This document shows positions 45,501 to 54,500 of a stretch of 64,000 nt of DNA, one piece after another. Both the position numbers and the translations under genes were made by a program. The notes under the pieces are model-generated. The model searched no databases and had not been told where the DNA came from. It saw only the letters and a list, made by a program, of their open reading frames with translations. Origin of the DNA: Bolinopsis microptera (taxonomy: Eukaryota > Ctenophora > Tentaculata > Lobata > Bolinopsidae); assembly GCF_026151205.1 (NCBI RefSeq), contig NC_087079.1:5227230-5291229 (forward strand), given 5' to 3'. The first letter of the stretch is position 1, and every line of letters begins with the position of its first letter.

Positions 45501-48500
45501 TCTCCAGAAATTAAGAAATAAATATCATCTTATCAAGACTATGGCTGCAGCAGTTAACTCGAAATAAGCTCGATTATATTTCTCTGCAGAATAAACCTGC
45601 AAGGATGCAAACTATAACTATAAAATGGATAATCGATTTTTTTTAATAACTCGACATTATTTTGACTACCGGCGGGAAATCACATGCGGCCACTTTCTAA
45701 CGACCAGATCAAACAGGAACCATTCAAAATAATCATATCATTGCACGGTTTCGGCATTCCGCTGTATTAAATTATATAAACTTGTTTAACTTAATAATCA
45801 GTTAACAAGTCCCACCTTAAACTGAAGGATTATATAAAACAAGAGGAGGTCTAGCGAAACAACACAAAATAGAAACTCTGCTCGTACGATGTCGCTATAT
45901 TCCTTTGTGAAGGATAATCCCTTTTAAACCAACAACCATGTGGCTCGAGATCGTTTGATCAGCTAGTTCAAACACAAGCACAGTGCTAAATAAACTGTGA
46001 TAAACTCACAAAAAACTTGCCTTCTTTTCAGATCGAGTTGTGTGCTTGTTAACTTGTTACCTGCACTTTACTTGCCGTATCGGAGAAAGAGCGGGCGGCG
46101 CTGTGATTTAACCATAACTTTTTAAACGTGACTATATATATATATCTTTATTCTGATTGGTTTGCAGCGCAGTCTCGTGTGCAAGCTTTTGTTTTTCTTC
46201 TTAGGTGCTAGGCTGGCTTCATATACTTGCCTAAGAAAAAATAACTCTACTTTTCTGGAGAATTTTATTGTTCGGCAGAAATAGGCCAGACTTCTGCAGA
46301 ACAGAGTCTATTTAAAATAAAAATCGAAGCACACGAAAGTCGATAGATGGAATTTTATAAATTTCAGAGAAATGTAGTTTCGAAGAAGTGCAAGCAGTGG
46401 CAAGTTTAAAAGAAATATAAAATTGCTTCCAAGATCAGATGATGTGATAAACTAAAGACGTGTCAAGCAAGCTCTATTCATCTTATTCTCAAAGCGAAAC
46501 ATGTAGGAGGGTGGTAAACGTATTGTAGTGCGACACGTACTTTAGTGCCAAACCTGAAGTTCGACAAGACCTCCCTCTTTCGCACTAAAGTTCGTGTCGC
46601 ACTACAGTCCAGGTATCGTACTGTATAGTGCGACACCAGATCCTGTCATATTTCCAAGTTCAGGTCAGATCCTATCCTTCTTATGGACAATTAAGTGATT
46701 CGTCGGGTAGGTTCAAGCCACGTATGTCGAAGCGATCCACTGAGTCAGTTGTAGGCAGCAGATGATCCTAATTCCTATCACACGCATCGTATGAAGACAT
46801 ATCTCTGATTGGGATAACAAGTTCATATGCTTGGGCCATATATAAGGTCACGATGATTCTACCGAAGCATCCAACAACATGTCCACCTTTATTCATGGAC
46901 GTACTTCTGGTTCAAGAAACGTTATCCACGACGGATACCGCTACTGCCTGGATAAGACCTACTGCCTGGATAAGACCTACTGAAGATGCACTGATAAGAC
47001 CTGCTCCGGACGCCTCAATCTGATGAACGACACTACTGTGACGAATACGAAGCCTCATTCCCACCCTCCTACTCCTGAACTCAGTCTAGACACGTTTCGC
47101 ACTACAGTACGGGAGGAGGGTTCCTGAGTATTCCTTATTTTTTGGCCCTGATTTAAGGTTTTCACGACAGGAATCGTTTAGGGCCAGAAAAAGGGCTGTG
47201 AACAGGTTTAGTCTGGAAACTTAGGGCCATCCTCAAATTGAGCTATTTTCCACTTTCAGTTTCGGCTAAAATTGTTCGCATGTTCATAGCAATTTTAATG
47301 CAATTTCATGGAGTTAACGATTTTCCGTCTACTTGGTAGTTAGTCGCGGTCTTAAATTTAAATTAGTTGAACATTTGTCCTTGATTTCATTTATTGCTAC
47401 AAGCGGTAAGTCCAGAACGTACCAGGTATCTCTTCTCTTCCGGGGTAATTTCCGTACAATGAAAGAATATACTGGAATATAGATGGTGATTAAACTAGAG
47501 TCCGCAGAAACAGTCTGACCTTTTTTCATGGTAACTAGAAAACGTACGTTGCTCTAATTCGGAGGAGATTGTGAATTAGAAACCAAAAGTAGTCCTGTAG
47601 TCTACCGGGCCGCAGTTCAGTTCGCAACTTTATTTTTATTCCTCACGTTTAAATTGGAGAAATGGTCTCGTGAATGTTTAACTTCAGATATCGCACGTGG
47701 GGATGTAATCTTCAAAGTAAAATATAGCTGTCTTGTCCCTCGTACAATTAAATAGTATCTATTAGTATTACCTTTTTAATTTGTCTTGTAGAGCATAGAA
47801 TGGGTAGAGCATAGAATGGCAAATTACTCAAGAGTCAAGAAGTACCGTCTATTCAAGGGTCTTCAAGGCAATAATGATAATTATATGGCCCTTATAATGT
47901 GTCTATATGGAAAAATCAATCCTAACACCATCAACATCACAAACTGTAAATGTAACGCACCAACCCACCAAAGGTAAGTTTTACCTTTGGAAATGTACTG
48001 TGAAGACTGATTGGAAAATAATAGGAAAAAAGGAGATTTTTAGAAGGTAATTTGGTTTAGTGTAAAAAACCTTTGTTACTACACTTTTTACTACACCATA
48101 CACAAAAAAAAGGCAAAAGTGTATTGTAAAAAAGTGTAACAGAAAAAGTGTAGCAGACCCCCCCTCCCCCTCCCCCTCCCCTCCCCTCCCCTCCCCCTCC
48201 CCTCCCCTCCCCTTCCCCTCCCCCCACCACTATTTCAGATCTACCGGGGCATGAGCATCCACATATCGGGCCTAGCCATTCCAAAACGTTTGCAGTTATA
48301 CAATACAATTGATTGAGGTCAGTTGATAGAAATTCCTTTGCTAAATGAAGTTTGAGAGTGGCCGCAGAAAGAACCATTGACAATTGACATGGTTCTTTCT
48401 GATCACGTTTATTTGAGGGTGAAGTTTCCGCGCGCGCTGCACTCGCCAGCGAATGAATGAAATATCAGTCCACTATCAGCTCATACCCATTAGGGGTAGC

Positions 48501-51500
48501 GGAAGACCCACTCCTATCTCAGCACTGACTAATTGATGGAGCACTAATGACTAATTATCTAATTATCTACAGGGCAGCTAGACAGTGCGATTGTCTTGTT
48601 TCCAAACTTCAACAATCCCCAGTCGTTGGTTAAATGGTATATTTCCTACTTTTGGCCCGATTAAATCTTACATAATACAGATAAGGTTTCGGTGAAGAGG
48701 GTTTGAACGGTGATAAAGGGCGAAAGCCTTGTCTTGTACGGAGCGAAATTATAATAATTTGGATAGGATCATAAAATTTAATTTACTGATTGAATTTGCT
48801 GTGAGCCTTATCTCCTCCATTTCTAATGATCTGCGATGATATTCACTAGTAAAATGTAATTCATTCGTACCTCCTCACGTTCAGTCATGCTCAGGAGCAC
48901 GGGGTAGAGCGCCACTGTTCGTTTTTAATATGAAACTACTGTCGTGGAAATCCGCTAGATAGTAGATAAATTAAAAATGGTTTGGAAATTACCATTTCCA
49001 AACCATTTTTAATTTATCTACTATGTTACTTGAGAACTTCTTATAGGATTTTAATTTTGACCATCAAAACATATTTTAGGGATGTCTTCGCATCCATTTG
49101 ACTTTCGATGCAACACGTTACAATTAAACCTGAGTTATAAAGCTTTCTGCTAAAATTTCCGAAGGTTATTACACGGATTAGAACAAGTTTAAGACATTGA
49201 ATGGTGGAAAACTAAATCAAAATTACGTGAAACTCTGGTCCTAGTCGAAAATGTATGGTTTAACGAACCAAAATTTTACCTGTCATTGAGTAATATTGCA
49301 AGGATCGACTGCTTAGTCGACTTCCAGGTAAACTTTAAACTGATACCACATCACGCGAAGCGTCTAGCGATGCTTTTAACATTGTCATTGACCACTGTTT
49401 GCCATTTTAACGGTCAAACACAGATACTAGTACTTGATAGCACGAAGTGTACGCAACAAAATAGAAATGAACGCGCGCGAATACAATCACGTACTTGACA
49501 CGTGGATAAAGTGTGCTTTGCAGTTGCACGTGGAGCGCGGCGTTGAGCGTTCTTATTACATGATTATATACAATTGTTACGATACTCATACATTGAAAGT
49601 AAATACATATTGTAATAGTAATACCATTCCAAGTTGAGCCCTCTTTACCTTTTCTCCTATCTGACATCTCCAAAAGGTTAAGAACTTTGATTATATTCCG
49701 GCACAGATGGTGCTTAATGAATAGTCTACATCGCAGCCTAATATAACTGCACGTCACAGGATGTGAACGTTGTAACGGTAACGCCCGGACTACAAGACGA
49801 ACACTACGGTATCCCCACCTCACTTCACGGCCAGCTAGGTCCTGTGGCTCTCTTCTGGGAATCTCTTAGTCCGCAGGAACTCATCGATATTCACACTGTT
49901 GGTAGGTTTACCGCCGTAGTTATCATAATAACCAGGGTAACCGAGGTCACCATAATGACTGGGATAACCAGGGTAACCATAGTTAGTACCGGGGTTAGCA
50001 GTGTTAATTTATAATCGCCGGACTGAAAACACGCTACGCCTTCAGTTTATTTTCAGTTTTTAATATCAACGTCTTTCTGTGTGTCATTCGGCTTTCAATG
50101 GATTTTTGTAAATGAATAACAATTTTAATACAATTTTAGTGTCGAGTTCTGACTCTGGTTAAGGCTCCTCAATCAATCAGTCAAATCTGAGACGAAGACA
50201 AAAAGTCCCATTTTTGTTGTTGTCGAAAAATCGGCACGATTTTTTGGAAAACTGCCTAAAATCAACCAAATTATGAGTTAGAATCAAATGAGAGGCAAGA
50301 ATGAAATATGTAAAGTTTATGAACTGATAGCAATTCACCTTTCAAAATTTGCTCCTTCATTAAATAAATTATCGATTTTTACTTTCCACACACTATTTTC
50401 AACTCACCCTGTATATTCTGGATCCTCCTCTAATATTTATCGTTATTTCATGGAATGTTTAGAGAAAGCAAATCACATTTAAGTGATTGATTTCTATATA
50501 ATTTGTCCGGGATTGAATAACCCAGCTGCATTCCAGGACTAAACAACTTGGCTCTGTTCCAGCCCCATTACTCTGGACCCCGGAAGGAAACTCTTTGTGA
50601 TCTCTCAGACAAACTTATACTTTACTACAGCGCCAAGGTATTGTCACACCCCTTTAGAGTGAGCTTTATTTTCTTGAAATGTTTGCTTCAGGTCGGCAAA
50701 TCAGTTTGATGCGCGGGCGATTGGGACCCTCATCCAGGATCATAATAATAAAACCAAATCACAATTAACTGTTTTTATAGGAGGAATTGTCCCCAGGAAT
50801 TATGCCTCGTCTGGCGACAATTATTAAATTATTTTGATAAAAAGTTTAACCCGGTGAAAAAATATGATATCCATTTAAACAGGCGTCAAAGGAGCACGTG
50901 GTACTAGACCTGGTAGCCAACAAGACACCAGCAGAGCGGTTAAACGGCCGACTCACTGGACACAATCTCAGCACCTGGAACATTAAGGTAGATTAAAATA
51001 CTGTATAGTAAGATGGTAGGCCGGGCAGGCTTCTAAATTTTAGGGATTAGGGATGAGATGTGCGCCAAGTTCGAGGAATTTGTCGTTACAATTTTCTTGG
51101 AAATGTTGTTTTTCTTGAGTGACGTCATCGAAGAAAGGGCTTATTACATACAGAGCACATGCTCTTGGAAAAGTTTAATGTGCAGGTAACATATGCATGG
51201 TAAAACGTAAAATGCGTGTCATCTGTGTGTGGAACTGGACTGTGCGCCAAATGGCTGTTCGTTAACTGTACGCCAAGAAACAGCCGCGATCTATCGGGGT
51301 TCGCCGTGAATCGGGGTTTTGATTGTTCACATTATGTATGTTACTGGTGTAACCCGTGCCAACAGCCGGGACTTTACTATCGCAGTTGAATTGCAAAAAT
51401 ATAAATTCGCTCAGTCGAAACTGGCCGCATAATAGAGTAAATTTAGTTGAGAGCGCCTCTTACGTATCCAAAAGTAATACTTAATAGACAATCTCGCAGC

Positions 51501-54500
51501 TCCTGGCTCGACTGCCAGATTACCTCGTGAGTTATGTCCAATTTAAGGTTGGATCTGCAGGAGTCATTTTTATAGGGCCTACGAAATAATTTCCACAGGT
51601 ATTTTCTCGAGCTGAACCTTCTACACCCTTTGAAAATCTTCTATTTGCTTGAATCTCAAAAATGGCGAGCTGGAGGCCAGTCTTACAGGTTCTAATCGGA
51701 CGTATCAGAGCTACTTCAGCTAGTGAGTTATGTCTTATTGAAGGTCAAGACTGGATCTGCAGGAGTCATTTTAGTGCCTACGAAATAATTTCCACCGGTA
51801 TTTTGTCGAGCTGAACCTTCTACACCCTTTGAACATCTTCTATTTGCTTGAATCTCAAAAATGGCGAGCTGGAGGCCAGTCTTACAGGTTCTAATCGGAC
51901 GTATCAGAGCTTTTTCAACTAGTGAGTTATGCCCAATTTAAGGTTAAGACTGGATCTGCAGTCACATTTTGGGTACAAAACCATCAATTAAATCACTTAC
52001 CATTTTTTAATTTGCTTATTCATATTGGCTTCGTTAGAGTTTTGTCGAAACTATACCGAAAAAAACAGTCTCATATAAACTATTACCGTTTTTTATTAAG
52101 CCGTTCGTAAATAAACGCGTACGCTCAGACCCACGCACTTTTTGGGATTATATTAGTATAAAATGCAGCCATGATAGTTATCTTCATTTGGGAGAAGGAA
52201 ATGGCCTCAGAAAATCGGGGTTTACCGTTTATCGGGGCGTGGTTAATCGGGATCTTATATTACCACCCCCGCTATTACAATGTACGACCAGAATTTTAGG
52301 GAGATGAATATTGTTTAATAATAATAGTAGTTTAATTTATTGTGAGCCATTACGTCAGTTTACAACTGGAAGGTGACAATTTTCTCCATTTTATTATCAT
52401 AAGATGGGCAAATATGATCAATACTCAGTTGTGGGGATACGCATAATTTAACAATAACAACCATAGAAAAACATAACTTTTATTTATAATAGTACAATTA
52501 ATACATATTATATTATTCTTATAAATAATTCAAAATTCTAAGTTCAACCAATGACACAGCCCGCCGCAGTCTGCACACGCAGCCACATGGATCATTGGTC
52601 ATTTGAAAATCACCAGATGCGGGTGTGAGCGCCGCGCGTAGGGCCTGTTCAGTTTTAATCATCACCTTACAACTACAAGTCACCTTTATTAATTACCGAG
52701 CTTAATAATTTTCAGGATCTTAATAATTTTGAAAAATAATTCGATCGTAAGGGGCCATCTACTTAGGGCGTCCGGCAAATAGGGAGGGGGTGGTTTTGGA
52801 ATTTCGGAAAAATCGGGACAGGGGGAGGGGAGGGGGTGGTTTCTGAAAATCCGGACGTCTGGAAATTTTGGCGGATTAACGAAAAAGTCTCATTTATTAA
52901 TTATTTCAACTGTTTGAATTTTATTAACAATGAATTTGAGTTGGTTTTATTTGTACCCTTTAAACTTAAAGTAACTGGAAATCCGGACGTCCGGGGGAGG
53001 GGGGTGGTTTTGAAAATTCGGACACAACCGGACAGGGGGAGGCCAGGAGGGGTTGGTCTGAAAATCTGCGATTTTGGCGGACGTCCTAAGTAGATGACCC
53101 CTAAGAGCAGGCCGTGCGCGTGTGGCCGTCAACGTCGCCAATCCGCCATATTGCCAATATTATTATTAATAATGAATAAGTTAAAAAACCTTAACGGGTG
53201 ATACTCGTAGAATTAGGTAGTGCTCCATCGACAGTGAGCCGCGCGTGCCGACTGTAGGATGGTTTTTTAGCGCTAATTTCGGCCAGCACAATTTTCTTCA
53301 AACAAATAGATATTAAGTATCCTTCCCGACCTCTGATTGCAACAAAAATTGGTAAGCTTACTCATAGACTTACAAGGAAAGTGTCCGAAAAGTTTAAAGC
53401 ATATTCAACCATCAGAAATTATGTTACAGCTAAAAGCAACGTATTTCGCCCCATTTTCATCACTATATCAACTCCGATATCCACCAAATTTTTCGGACAG
53501 TTGTGAAAGCCCTATTGGAAGGTCGTCGCCAATTTTCAGAATGATCTCATTCAAGGAACTGAAGATATATCCAAATAATACGACAAAAATCAACGAATTT
53601 GGTCAAATTTGGTCAAATTACGCGACTTTTACAGCTAATTTTGCTCCAAAAGCCGCGCACCATCAATTATGGCATCTAGGCGAAACTCACTGATCTTTCC
53701 AAAAAGGTATGACAAATTTTGTATTGTGAAAATTCTCACAGTCTCTAGAAAACAATGGTACAAAAATTTTTAAAATCCGAGCAAGTTTATTTTTATGGTG
53801 CACCACCTAGTAGAATATTTGTTCCAATTATCAGGACCGTCGACGAGTCGAACTCGGCGCGCGTCCTGGTAGGTTGTAAACCTACATAACAAAACCTACA
53901 TAACAAACAAAACCGCACGCTCGTGATCGAGCACGCGACTCCGCGAACATCAAGAAAACAACAATTTTTCTCAAGAAACAATTTGAAGCAGCGGCGCTGC
54001 TCGAGCTTGGAACAGTACGCGGTTCTACGTAGTCGTCTAGAGCTCGACCTTCTTTCAACCACTTAATTATGTGACATGTACTTTGTAATTGTATTAAGAC
54101 AGAAATTATATCAATTTTAATAATAATTATCATTAACATGTGCTAGCAAGTTATTATTTGCATGTTGATGTACGTTTACACAACTATTTCTATAGAAATA
54201 AATTGATTAATTGCTTCGGTTTTCAACACTGCTAAAAACAAATCATGCCGGCCCACCGAGGAAGCAGTCGCTGAAACAACACTCAAAGTTAATCAGCCTT
54301 CGTACTTCCTTTCGGAGACTGTAAAATGTCAATGAATCATCAGTAATTGAGTAATGCTGTAATGGTGTCCTTGATGGACAAGCACTCGTCACACGAGGCC
54401 GAAACAAACGGCGCAGGCTCCGCCTTGCAACCACGTACTAATTTAAGGTGGGGTGGTGTACGCCGTCTGCACAATCTACAGTACGTCTTAGTAAGACACT

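Noticed and set aside
48057..48383. Glycine-rich 108-residue frame on the minus strand
   Set aside because: The glycine stretch is the complement of the C/T low-complexity tract.
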